Assembly: GCA_002344135.1 (NCBI GenBank)
Contig: DDTO01000004.1
Location: 911,275-975,274, forward strand
Direction: 5' to 3'
Source of the DNA: Chthonomonas sp. UBA2362
Lineage (GTDB): Bacteria > Armatimonadota > Fimbriimonadia > Fimbriimonadales > Fimbriimonadaceae
DNA: 64,000 nt
Below, one piece after another: positions 36,588 through 44,300 of the stretch (position 1 is the stretch's first letter; each line of letters starts with the position of its first letter). The notes under the pieces were generated by a model. The model saw only the letters and a program-made list of their open reading frames with translations. It had not been told where the DNA came from and did not search any database. A program made the position numbers and the translations under genes.

Positions 36588-37885
36588 CTTCTCTTGTTAC
36601 CTTTCTCGACGAGCGGCAGGTTCCCCACCGGGAAGGCGGAGATGCTGAACTGAACGACCGGCGCCTGATCGATAACCGCATTACTTGAGAACACGAGGCG
36701 AACGTCGCGAAGACGCCCCGTCTTCGCCAGACGATCGAGGAACACCGCGACGGCCTCGCTCCGCGTGGCGGTCCCACGAACGAGCACGCTCTTGCCGCGT
36801 TCGGCGGTGACTCCGGTCAGCCACAAGTCGGCGGGAGCCTGGTTGGCGACCAGCGTCACGACTTCGGAGAGCGGCTGGGCGGGCGAGAACGCTTGGTCGA
36901 GCGCCTGGCGGTTGCGGGTTTCGCGCAGGACGTCCGCTTCGATCGCCTTTTGCACCGAACGGAGCCGGTTGAGGGAGGATTGCATCTTCGCTCGGTCCTT
37001 GGACACGACGGCCTGGGCGTCGGCCCGATCGAAGTAGACGAGGGTAGCGAGGGCGATGGCGGCGAGCGCCAGAAGCCCCGCCAGCCGAGTTCGCCGGGCA
37101 CGATCCTTGGCTTCCCTGCGAGCCTGGACTTCGCGGGGCTCCAAGTCGAGCTCGACCTGATGAGCATGCTCGCCCACGAGCGCCGCAAGCGGGGTTAGGT
37201 CGAGTCGAGGGAGAGCTTCGATACTCGACCCGTTCGTGAGTTCGCCGTTTGTCCGCTGGGCGACCGGCATGTTCGGGGCGAGAAGAATGATCGGTTCGGA
37301 CAATCCGGCGACCGCCGCGGTTCGGCGCGCCTCTTCTTCGATCGACGCGTCGGACATCGCGACCCGGGTCGCCCGAAGGATGCCGCCCGACACCGCATCG
37401 AAGGCCAAGCCTTCCGGAGTCGCTTCGACGATCACCGCGTCGGGGAAACCGGCTGAATTCGCCAATAACGCCGATCCGGCAGCAGTGGGTACGACACGGT
37501 CTATCGAGAAGCCCGCACTCTCCATCTCTTCGATCGCGTCACGAAGTTCCTTGCCCGCCATGGCGACCAACTGCGTCGTCCGACCTTCGGGCCCCACCTC
37601 ATCGGTGGGCTGGAAGTCGAACGCCAACTCGGCGAGGGGCAGGGGAAAAACGGTCGACGCTTGCACTTCGAGCAGCCGCTTGAGGTCCCCTCTCGAAGCA
37701 TTCGGCAGCGGGATGGTGCGGTAAAAGGAACTGCGTCTGGAGACCGCGAGAACGATGGACCCCGCACCGATCTCTCCGGCGGCGGCTGCTGCCGAAGGAA
37801 AGGTTCGGGCCAGACCCGTGGCGCGATCGAAGACGCGGATCCCGCTGGGCGACCACTCGAGGATGCGATGGGAGGTCTGGCTCAT
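36584..37885 (-). CDS. PilM-PilN fusion protein (GspL-type)
   Basis: This encodes 433 aa. Residues 1-250 resemble the actin-like PilM/GspL cytoplasmic domain (SIVLAVSRRSSFYRTIPLPN, LLEVQASTVFPLPLAELAFD, DAVIVEATPEGLAFDAVSGG). A transmembrane helix (LAGLLALAAIALATLVYF) follows at about 275-295, then a coiled coil and a ferredoxin-like periplasmic domain with PADLWLTGVTAERGKSVLVR, the PilN signature region. In type IV pilus systems PilM and PilN are separate proteins; GspL joins both parts, so this is either GspL or a PilM-PilN fusion. It overlaps gspK by 4 bp and pilO by 4 bp. Confidence 0.85.
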   Translation of the reverse strand: MSQTSHRILEWSPSGIRVFDRATGLARTFPSAAAAAGEIGAGSIVLAVSRRSSFYRTIPLPNASRGDLKRLLEVQASTVFPLPLAELAFDFQPTDEVGPEGRTTQLVAMAGKELRDAIEEMESAGFSIDRVVPTAAGSALLANSAGFPDAVIVEATPEGLAFDAVSGGILRATRVAMSDASIEEEARRTAAVAGLSEPIILLAPNMPVAQRTNGELTNGSSIEALPRLDLTPLAALVGEHAHQVELDLEPREVQARREAKDRARRTRLAGLLALAAIALATLVYFDRADAQAVVSKDRAKMQSSLNRLRSVQKAIEADVLRETRNRQALDQAFSPAQPLSEVVTLVANQAPADLWLTGVTAERGKSVLVRGTATRSEAVAVFLDRLAKTGRLRDVRLVFSSNAVIDQAPVVQFSISAFPVGNLPLVEKGNKRR

Positions 37886-39120
37886 CGATCCTCGCTCCCC
37901 AAGTTCGTGGTCAGCGTCGCGGCCTCGGGCCAACCCCACCGGGTGGACATGTCCGTGAAGGGCGGCTCCTCCACCCGAACGAGTCGCGGCCGGTCTTGGC
38001 CCAACACGATGAGGGCCTGCTTCCTCACCCGTTCGGCACCCGCGCGCCCTTCCACCCGCACCCAAAAGGCCGACGACTGGACGGTCAGGCGGTCCAAGGA
38101 GCCAGTGAGTGTCGTGCCAGTCATCCCGGGAACGTCGAGAACATCGCTCAGGCGCAAGTAGCCTTGGCCCTGCCGGGAGAACAAGGCCTGGACGACGTCC
38201 GGTGGTACGCTCGGCAAGGTCGCCAAGACCTGCTCGGAAGCGGTGTTCAGATTGATCCGACCCTCGACGCGGGTCGCTCCGCTCGTGGTCAGTTCGTCGA
38301 CGATGACTCGTTCGGTTTGTCGATTGCCGGCCGCCACCGCCACGACATCGCCGAGGCGAGTGAATGGACGCCGCTGCACGATCTGGGCAGCCAGGTCTAC
38401 GGTAAGGCCACGCTGAACCAGTGTGCCCACCGCCGCGTTGTTGACGTTGAGGCGGGTCTGTCCGGTCGGAGTGGTTTGGGGTGAGAAAGCATCGACGTCG
38501 GCGAGGTCGGCGAGCGTCGGCTGCTGATCGGCCTGGCCCTGGATCATCGTGGCGGTGGAGACCACATCCGTCTGAGGAAGATAGAGAGACTGGGCCGTGA
38601 AACCCTTGACGGTCAGAAGCTGATCGAAGGTGTCGAGCCGTCGCAGCGCCGCATTGTATGGATTAGTCAGGTTGCCGTAGTACTCGTCCTTCGCGCCCAG
38701 GGCTCGCGGCGCGTTCCCACCCTCGCGCCAGTCGAGTAGGGAATCGATCTGCTCCTGGGTGAACGGCATCCGCTGGAGTTGCTCGATCGGGGCGGTGTTG
38801 AGATCGACCTTCGAAGCCGCGTCGACGATCTGGATTCGGAACGACGATCCTTCGAGGGTGAACTCCTCGGCACCGTCGCGACCGAGGAGCGCCCATTCGT
38901 CTTGAAGCGTCGTGGCCGGCCCGGGTGTGACAAGGCTTAACTCGGCCATTGCCCGCTGGATGCCCGCATCTGCGGCGAGCCGAGCCCGAGCGAGCTCCGA
39001 GCCCTGAGCAATCTCGCGAAGCCGAATGCGCATCGCAGAAGCCGAGATCGCGAGCAGCGCGACCAATCCAGCGAGAATCGCCAGGGTCAGGACGAACGCA
39101 AAGCCCCGCTGCCGTCTCAC
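37882..39120 (-). CDS. gspK: type II secretion minor pseudopilin GspK
   Basis: This encodes 412 aa from a GTG at 39120 that overlaps the gspJ stop by 4 bp. The N-terminus MRRQRGFAFVLTLAILAGLV is a prepilin leader with Gly before Phe and a hydrophobic helix. FRIQIVDAASKVDLNTAPIE and QIDSLLDWREGG are typical GspK segments, and two helix-hairpin-helix regions (RLNVNNAAVGTLVQRGL, RINLNTASEQVLATLPSV) follow. GspK caps the pseudopilus tip with GspI and GspJ. It is larger than average because of the second HhH domain. Confidence 0.92.
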   Translation of the reverse strand: MRRQRGFAFVLTLAILAGLVALLAISASAMRIRLREIAQGSELARARLAADAGIQRAMAELSLVTPGPATTLQDEWALLGRDGAEEFTLEGSSFRIQIVDAASKVDLNTAPIEQLQRMPFTQEQIDSLLDWREGGNAPRALGAKDEYYGNLTNPYNAALRRLDTFDQLLTVKGFTAQSLYLPQTDVVSTATMIQGQADQQPTLADLADVDAFSPQTTPTGQTRLNVNNAAVGTLVQRGLTVDLAAQIVQRRPFTRLGDVVAVAAGNRQTERVIVDELTTSGATRVEGRINLNTASEQVLATLPSVPPDVVQALFSRQGQGYLRLSDVLDVPGMTGTTLTGSLDRLTVQSSAFWVRVEGRAGAERVRKQALIVLGQDRPRLVRVEEPPFTDMSTRWGWPEAATLTTNLGSEDR

Positions 39121-40058
39121 GGCCCACCCCCGATGGCGACCGGATCCTCGGGAGTCACATCGCTGTTCGGAAGCGGGACGATCAAGATGACCGGCTCATC
39201 CCGCTCGCGCATCGTTAAGGTGACTCGGACCGCGGAAGGCAACCGGGGAGCACCCTGGGTTCTCGTGTCCCACTGGGATTGCCAATCGATGCCGTCGAAG
39301 AACTCGAATGCGATGGTTTCGACGTTGTCGTCAAGCAAGCGCTGCCGACCTCCCTGCGTCGGATCGCCATCCGCCGGTCGCTGCTCTCGAAGGAACAGCC
39401 CGGTCACGCCGTCCGGTGCATCGAAGGGAATCGTCGAGAGGGCGATCTCGACGAGCCCGCCTTGCGGGCCGAACCGTTCGTTCTGCGTTTCGAAGTCGTC
39501 CGTGCTGTCCAGCGCCGAGGCCGGCATTCTCAGGCCCACGGCGGTGAACGTCAGCTCGTCGGCGGGCGCGCCGAGCAGGCCGCCACCGGCGCCGTCCGCG
39601 GTCGATCCGACCAAGTACGTCCCCGGATCACCGGGAGTCGTGGAGAGATAGGCTCGCGAGATTAGCGACCTGAGTTCGAGTCGGGTTGCGGCGAGCCGGC
39701 TCCCTTCGTCGCTGCTCTCTCGCAAACGCCGCTCGACGTCGATTCCCGCGACGAAGGCTCGCACGGCCCCGGCCGTGATCAAGCCGATGATCGCGAGCAC
39801 GAGGAGAAGTTCGAGCAGCGTCGTCGCCCTTCGTTTCCCCCTCGCTCTGCGAGGGGGACCTTCGCCGCGAAGCGCGCGAAGAGGGGGAGTAATAGGCGTG
39901 ATCCCCGGATTCATTACTCCCCCTGCCGGCACGCGCTGCGCGCGGCCAGCTTCCCCCTCGTGACACGAGGGGGAGTCCTTCATCCCCCTCGCTCTGCGAG
40001 GGGGACCTTCGCCGCGAAGCGTGCGAAGAGGGGGAGTAATAGGCGAGAATCCCTTCAT
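39117..40058 (-). CDS. gspJ: minor pseudopilin GspJ with an abnormally long leader
   Basis: This encodes 313 aa from the ATG at 40058, whose ATGA overlaps the gspI stop exactly as at other junctions in this operon. The pseudopilin helix (TTLLELLLVLAIIGLITAG) only begins at residue 79, after A78, where most prepilins have a leader of 6-25 residues and Gly before Phe. Residues 5-75 are encoded by three REP-like palindromes and spacer DNA (ITPPLR, GEGPPRRARG twice). Later starts at 39983 and 39914 are possible but have no coupled overlap. The rest (LRSLISRAYLSTTPGDPGTY, LFLREQRPADG, VETIAFEFFDGIDWQSQWD, LPSAVRVTLTM) is a normal GspJ. Cleavage after Ala would be unusual, so processing may be impaired. 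Confidence 0.85.
   Translation of the reverse strand: MKGFSPITPPLRTLRGEGPPRRARGMKDSPSCHEGEAGRAQRVPAGGVMNPGITPITPPLRALRGEGPPRRARGKRRATTLLELLLVLAIIGLITAGAVRAFVAGIDVERRLRESSDEGSRLAATRLELRSLISRAYLSTTPGDPGTYLVGSTADGAGGGLLGAPADELTFTAVGLRMPASALDSTDDFETQNERFGPQGGLVEIALSTIPFDAPDGVTGLFLREQRPADGDPTQGGRQRLLDDNVETIAFEFFDGIDWQSQWDTRTQGAPRLPSAVRVTLTMRERDEPVILIVPLPNSDVTPEDPVAIGGGP
39836..40045. repeat. three alternating REP-like palindromes (BIME-like array) inside gspJ
   Basis: Two direct 63-bp copies (39836-39898 and 39983-40045) differ at one base and are 147 bp apart, which is 49 codons. Each starts with CCCCCTCGC-TCT-GCGAGGGGG, a perfect 9-bp hairpin, and ends with AGGGGGAGTAAT. Between them is a diverged copy in inverted orientation, with its own hairpin (CCCCCTCGT-GAC-ACGAGGGGG, 39954-39974) and an ATTACTCCCCCT end at 39914-39925. 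The plus, minus, plus order resembles bacterial interspersed mosaic elements. No other copy is visible in this window. Confidence 0.9.
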
Positions 40059-40444
40059 CCTCCCAGCACCCCGCTCGCAGGTGGCGAGAACACGAGCGTC
40101 TCGGCGGCAGCTTCGCGGCCGCCGCGCTCGACGGTCACCCGGATTCGGTCGAGATTCTCGGCTCCCGCCGGCACGATTTCCAGTCGCCAGCGAGCGTCTC
40201 GAAGTTCGGCCCCATCGAAGCCGCCCTCGGTGGATGCCCCCTGGAGGTCGCGAAGGCCGACGACTTCGTCGAGCTTAGCGGCCGCTAGTCGTCGCAAAGT
40301 GTCAGTATCGCGAGCCGCTGCCTCGGCCCGGGTGATCGAGGCGAGTGCACCCATCGCGGCGGCGACACCGACCCCGAGGAGGACCGCGGCGGCGAGAGCC
40401 TCGATCAGCGTGAACCCACGGCGAGCCCTAGAGCCTCTGCTCAT
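40055..40444 (-). CDS. gspI: type II secretion minor pseudopilin GspI
   Basis: This encodes 129 aa with the prepilin start SRARRGFTLIEALAAAVLLG, with Gly before Phe and Glu at +5. RRLAAAKLDEVVGLRD is the helix that follows, and RWRLEIVPAGAENLDRIRVT is the GspI C-terminal strand region. It is of usual length and, with GspJ and GspK, forms the tip complex. It overlaps gspH by 17 bp and gspJ by 4 bp. Confidence 0.92.
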   Translation of the reverse strand: MSRGSRARRGFTLIEALAAAVLLGVGVAAAMGALASITRAEAAARDTDTLRRLAAAKLDEVVGLRDLQGASTEGGFDGAELRDARWRLEIVPAGAENLDRIRVTVERGGREAAAETLVFSPPASGVLGG

Positions 40445-40934
40445 TCTCTCCCGCAGGCCAGCTTTCCTGAACGACTTCGGGCAGCGGCCCCTCGAGCAGC
40501 GTCACCGTCCCATCGGTGCCGATCAAGACCGAGTCGACGGCTCCGTCGTGCTCGATCTCCAAGCCACCGCCGTCCGAACGGCCATCGGCGTAGAACCGCA
40601 ACTCCCACTCCGACGCTCCCGACTCGGACTGCCCAAGGCGAAGGGTCGGAAAGTCGACCGCGGAAGGTACGTCGATGGACCGGATCACCGACTCTTCTCC
40701 CTGCACCAATTCGATCCGCTCTCCGCTTCCTTCGATGCGGAGATAGACCGTCTCACCGCCTTGGACCGCGCGAAGTCTTGCTTCCCGGGCGAGTTCGCGA
40801 ATCGCGAACTTGACCCCCCGAGCCTCTTGACCGCTCCGGACAGAGAGCAGTCGAGGCGCGACGATCGCCGACAACAGCGCCAGCACTACGATGGCTACCG
40901 ATAGCTCGATCAGCGTGAAGCCCCGTTTAGTCAC
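40428..40934 (-). CDS. gspH: type II secretion minor pseudopilin GspH
   Basis: This encodes 168 aa. I take the GTG at 40934 as start because it gives the compact leader MTKRG before FTLIELSVAIVVLALLSAIV and overlaps the gspG stop by 8 bp. An ATG at 40979 would add 15 residues. FAIRELAREARLRAVQGGET is the typical GspH helix, and the C-terminal half is beta-rich (LRFYADGRSDGGGLEIEHDG, SVLIGTDGTVTLLEG). GspH is a core minor pseudopilin, related to FimT of type IV pili. Confidence 0.9.
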   Translation of the reverse strand: MTKRGFTLIELSVAIVVLALLSAIVAPRLLSVRSGQEARGVKFAIRELAREARLRAVQGGETVYLRIEGSGERIELVQGEESVIRSIDVPSAVDFPTLRLGQSESGASEWELRFYADGRSDGGGLEIEHDGAVDSVLIGTDGTVTLLEGPLPEVVQESWPAGENEQRL

Positions 40935-41355
40935 TCTCGTTGATGTCTCCGGCTTCTCCTTCGCCGCCCTCTTGTCCATCGGAACCGAGAGAGAGGAGGA
41001 TGTACGACTCGGTCCCGCTGGTGCCCGGATACTCATAAATGTAGGCGTTGCCCCAAGGGTCGTCCGGGATCTCTTTGGTCGTGTACGGGCCCTTCCATCC
41101 GCGGGCATCGGCGGGGGGGACGCGCAAGGCCTGAAGGCCCTCCTCGGTCGTCGGGTAGCGGCCAGTATCGAGCCTAAAGGCTTGGATCAGGCCGCTCAGG
41201 GTCGATAGGTCGCTCTGTGCCTTGGCCACCTTGGCCTCACTCGTCCTGCCGACGACGCGCGGCACGATGAGCGCCGCCAGGATCGCCAGGATCAGGATCA
41301 CGACCATCAACTCGATCAGCGTAAAGCCGCGACGTCTCTTCATGTGTTGCACCAT
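40927..41355 (-). CDS. gspG: type II secretion major pseudopilin GspG
   Basis: This encodes 142 aa. RRRGFTLIELMVVILILAIL is a perfect prepilin motif. The C-terminal domain has the GspG layout: LSGLIQAFRLDTGRYPTTEE, LQALRVPPADARGWKGPYT and DPWGNAYIYEYPG, then SLGSDGQEGGEGEAGDI, the calcium-binding loop region. It is the main subunit of the pseudopilus. The start codon overlaps the gspF stop (TAATG). Confidence 0.97.
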   Translation of the reverse strand: MVQHMKRRRGFTLIELMVVILILAILAALIVPRVVGRTSEAKVAKAQSDLSTLSGLIQAFRLDTGRYPTTEEGLQALRVPPADARGWKGPYTTKEIPDDPWGNAYIYEYPGTSGTESYILLSLGSDGQEGGEGEAGDINESD

Positions 41356-42566
41356 TACTTCACCAACTCCTGCGCCTGAAAGATCGGCAGCAGCACCGCG
41401 AGGACCACGAACCCCACGAACGCGCCCATCACCAACACGATTACCGGCTCGACAAGCGCCGTCAGTCGACGCATGCCGTTATCGACCTCGAAATCCAAAC
41501 TGTCCGACACCCGACCCAGCATCTTCGGAAGGTCGCCTGTTTGCTCGCCGATCGCGACCATGTGGGTGAGGACGGGCGGGAACGAACCCGAGTCTCTCAT
41601 CGACTCGGCGATCGGTCGACCCTCGCGAACTTCGTCTTCTACGAGGTCCGCGCTCCTCCTAAACACCCGGTTGCCACTCGATAGTCCGGCCAGGCGAAGG
41701 GCATCGAGGATCGGGACTCCCCCATAAACGAGGGTTCCCAACACGCGGGCGAACCTCGAAACCGTCGCCTTCAAGATCACCGGGCCTAGCAACGGGATCT
41801 TCACGAGCAGCCGATCCCGCGTCAGCCCGCCGGCTTCGGTCGAAGCCCACGCACGATAGAGGAGGAACGAGCCCACGAGCCCGGCGAGAAGCAAGATCGT
41901 GTTGTTCGTGATAAAGCCGGTCACCGCCAGAAGGATCTGCGTCGCCAGCGGCAAGTCGTTGCCGAGGTCCTTGAAGATCCCCGACAGCCGCGGCACCACG
42001 AACGTGAGCAAGAACGTCACCACCGCGAAGGCGGTCAGAGCAAGCACGCTCGGATAGATCAGCGCCGAGACGATCTGGCTGCGCCGAGCGACCTCCTTCT
42101 CCTGAAAATCGGCGAGGCGGCTGGCGACGTCGGCAAACTGCCCGCTCGCCTCGCCAGCCCGAAGGGTCTGCGTGTAGACGTCCGGAAACAGCTTTGGGTG
42201 CTTGGCGAGGGCGTCGCTGATCGGGAGGCCCCCTCTAACGTCGTCCAGGGCCTGCTCGGCAACGTCGGCGAGCGCTCCGCTCTCCGACTGCTCCGCCACG
42301 ACCTGCAGCACTCGGTCCAGGGGCAGCCCGGCATCGGCGAGGTCGGCCATGCGGCGCGTGAACAGAGCGAGGTCGTTGCGGGAGACCTTACCACGCTTGC
42401 GCTGGTCGGTCTCCGTCCTCGCCCGTCGGGCTTGCTCGGCGATTTCGAGGACGTAGCGTCCATCGCGAGTCACCAGATCGATCGCGGCCTCGCGGCTGGG
42501 TGCGTCGATGTAGCCTGTTTTCTTCTTTCCGGAGGGCTCCAGCGCCGTGTAGGCGAACGTCGTCAC
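41355..42566 (-). CDS. gspF: type II secretion inner-membrane platform protein GspF
   Basis: This encodes 403 aa from a GTG immediately after the gspE stop (TAGGTG). The first 60 residues (FAYTALEPSGKKKTGYIDAP) and two GspF domains are typical: LALFTRRMADLADAGLPLDR, and later RFARVLGTLVYGGVPILDAL with MVAIGEQTGDLPKMLGRVSD. Three transmembrane helices are seen near 165-190, 215-240 and 370-395. GspF couples the ATPase to pseudopilus growth. Confidence 0.97.
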   Translation of the reverse strand: MTTFAYTALEPSGKKKTGYIDAPSREAAIDLVTRDGRYVLEIAEQARRARTETDQRKRGKVSRNDLALFTRRMADLADAGLPLDRVLQVVAEQSESGALADVAEQALDDVRGGLPISDALAKHPKLFPDVYTQTLRAGEASGQFADVASRLADFQEKEVARRSQIVSALIYPSVLALTAFAVVTFLLTFVVPRLSGIFKDLGNDLPLATQILLAVTGFITNNTILLLAGLVGSFLLYRAWASTEAGGLTRDRLLVKIPLLGPVILKATVSRFARVLGTLVYGGVPILDALRLAGLSSGNRVFRRSADLVEDEVREGRPIAESMRDSGSFPPVLTHMVAIGEQTGDLPKMLGRVSDSLDFEVDNGMRRLTALVEPVIVLVMGAFVGFVVLAVLLPIFQAQELVK

Positions 42567-44108
42567 CTAGAACTCCTCCCGCTGGCACACGCGCAGGACT
42601 TCCTCGGGAGTCGAGCGACCATCGAGCACCGCGAGCTTGCCGTCACCGAGCAACGTCCGCATTCCTTGGCTCTCTATGGCGTGCTGCTTGATCACGCTCG
42701 AACTGGCGCGATCCACGGTCAGGCGGCGCACGGTTTCATCGACGAGCAGCAGCTCATACAGGCCCTGGCGTCCGCGGTAGCCCGAACCCTGACACTTCTC
42801 GCAGCCGCGACCTCGTTTGAAGGTCGCGCCTCGCGCCTCGTCGGGCGTGACCCCGATAGCGCTCAGGGCGTCGGTGCCGGGCTTATCGGCCTCGGCGCAA
42901 TGGGAGCAGACGCGCCGAACGAGCCGCTGCGCCACTACCCCTACCAGCGACGAGGCGACCAGGTAGGGCTCGACCTCCATATCGAGGAGGCGAGTCACCG
43001 CGCCGGGAGCGTCGTTCGTGTGAAGCGTGCTGAAAACGAGGTGTCCCGTCAGAGAAGCGTGGATGGCGATCTCCGCCGTCTCAAGATCGCGGATTTCGCC
43101 GACCATGATGACGTCGGGGTCTTGGCGCACGATCGACCGGAGCCCCGAGGCAAAGGTCAGGCCGATGTTCGGCCTGACCTGAATCTGCCCGATACCCGGC
43201 ACTTGGTACTCGACTGGGTCCTCGATCGTGAGGATGTTCGTCGTCGGAGACCAGATCTCCTGAAGGGCGGCATAGAGGGAGGTCGACTTGCCACTGCCGG
43301 TCGGACCCGTGGCCAGAATGATGCCGTACGGCAATGAGATGAGCCGGCGGAACTTTGCCAAGACATCCGCTTGCATCCCGAGTTCGGCGAGGCCGAGCAT
43401 CGCGGTGCCTTTGTCCAGGATGCGCATGACCGCTCGCTCACCGTAGACGGTCGGGACGATCGAGACGCGCACGTCGATCGGCCGCCCAGCGATGGTGATC
43501 TTGATGCGTCCGTCCTGGGGCAAACGCCGCTCGGCGATGTTCATCTCCCCGAGAATCTTGAGACGCGAGACGAGAGCGGCGTGCATTCGCTTGGGCGGCC
43601 GCATCATCTCGCTCATCATCCCGTCGATGCGGTACCGCACCACGACGTCTCGCTCATAGGGCTCGACGTGGATGTCGCTGGCCCCGTCCCGCACAGCCTG
43701 CGCGAAGAGGAGGTTCACCATCTGCACGACGGCGGTCTCGCCGGCCATCTTCGCCAGATCGGCGAGGTCGGTACTGTCGTCGACCTCGGTGATGTTGGAG
43801 TCGTCGGCGCCCGGCAAGCCGCTCAGGATCTTCTCGAGGAAGTGCTCCTCGATCTTCTCCCGTATCAGTCCGGGGTCGGCGAGGACGGGGATAACCGGTC
43901 GCCGCACGAGGATGCCCAGGTCGTCCACCCCTTGCAGCGCCGCCGGCGAGCCCATCGCCACGATCAGCGCCTCGCCATCCATCCCGATCGGCAAAATCTG
44001 GTGCCGCAAGGCATAGTCGCCCGGCGCGAGGGCCACAGCCGCCGCATCCGGGCGAACCTCGCCCAAATCTATGAAAGGAAAGCCAAGCTCACTCGTCAAA
44101 AAACCCAA
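42567..44108 (-). CDS. gspE: type II secretion / pilus assembly ATPase GspE
   Basis: This encodes 513 aa from a TTG at 44108; a stop lies 12 codons upstream and no better start lies between. The N-terminal T2SSE_N domain is shorter than usual, starting at SELGFPFIDLGEV, where relatives have about 50 more residues. The ATPase part is complete: Walker A GPTGSGKSTSLYAAL, Asp box ITIAGRPIDVRVSIVPT, Walker B VIMVGEIRDLETAEIA, His box HLVFSTLHTNDAPGAVTRL and the CxxC pair CSHC and CEKC. It powers pseudopilus assembly from the cytoplasmic face. It opens the secretion operon. Confidence 0.95.
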   Translation of the reverse strand: MGFLTSELGFPFIDLGEVRPDAAAVALAPGDYALRHQILPIGMDGEALIVAMGSPAALQGVDDLGILVRRPVIPVLADPGLIREKIEEHFLEKILSGLPGADDSNITEVDDSTDLADLAKMAGETAVVQMVNLLFAQAVRDGASDIHVEPYERDVVVRYRIDGMMSEMMRPPKRMHAALVSRLKILGEMNIAERRLPQDGRIKITIAGRPIDVRVSIVPTVYGERAVMRILDKGTAMLGLAELGMQADVLAKFRRLISLPYGIILATGPTGSGKSTSLYAALQEIWSPTTNILTIEDPVEYQVPGIGQIQVRPNIGLTFASGLRSIVRQDPDVIMVGEIRDLETAEIAIHASLTGHLVFSTLHTNDAPGAVTRLLDMEVEPYLVASSLVGVVAQRLVRRVCSHCAEADKPGTDALSAIGVTPDEARGATFKRGRGCEKCQGSGYRGRQGLYELLLVDETVRRLTVDRASSSVIKQHAIESQGMRTLLGDGKLAVLDGRSTPEEVLRVCQREEF

Positions 44109-44264
44109 CCCCGGTGGCCCACCCGCGCCGCCGTAAGATGATTACGAGCAATGCCCCCTCCGGCAGTTCCCCTGGCGCCCCCCTTTCCTCCCGTAAGAGC
44201 CAGCGGAGGTTCAAAGAGTGAGGCGACACCGCAATATCGACGCGATGCCGCCCATAAGGAGCCA

Positions 44265-44290
44265 GTGCCGGTTCCTGTTCGGAACCTGGC
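44265..44290 (-). terminator. hairpin after the pilin-like gene
   Basis: GGTTCC and GGAACC (44270-44286) form a stem around a 5-nt loop, extended by GCC/GGC pairs outside, 11 nt after the stop of the pilin-like gene. The T-run is poor (TCCTT). Position suggests a terminator between this gene and gspE. The remaining sequence up to 44109 shows no gene. Confidence 0.35.
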
Positions 44291-44300
44291 CAGGCGGGGA

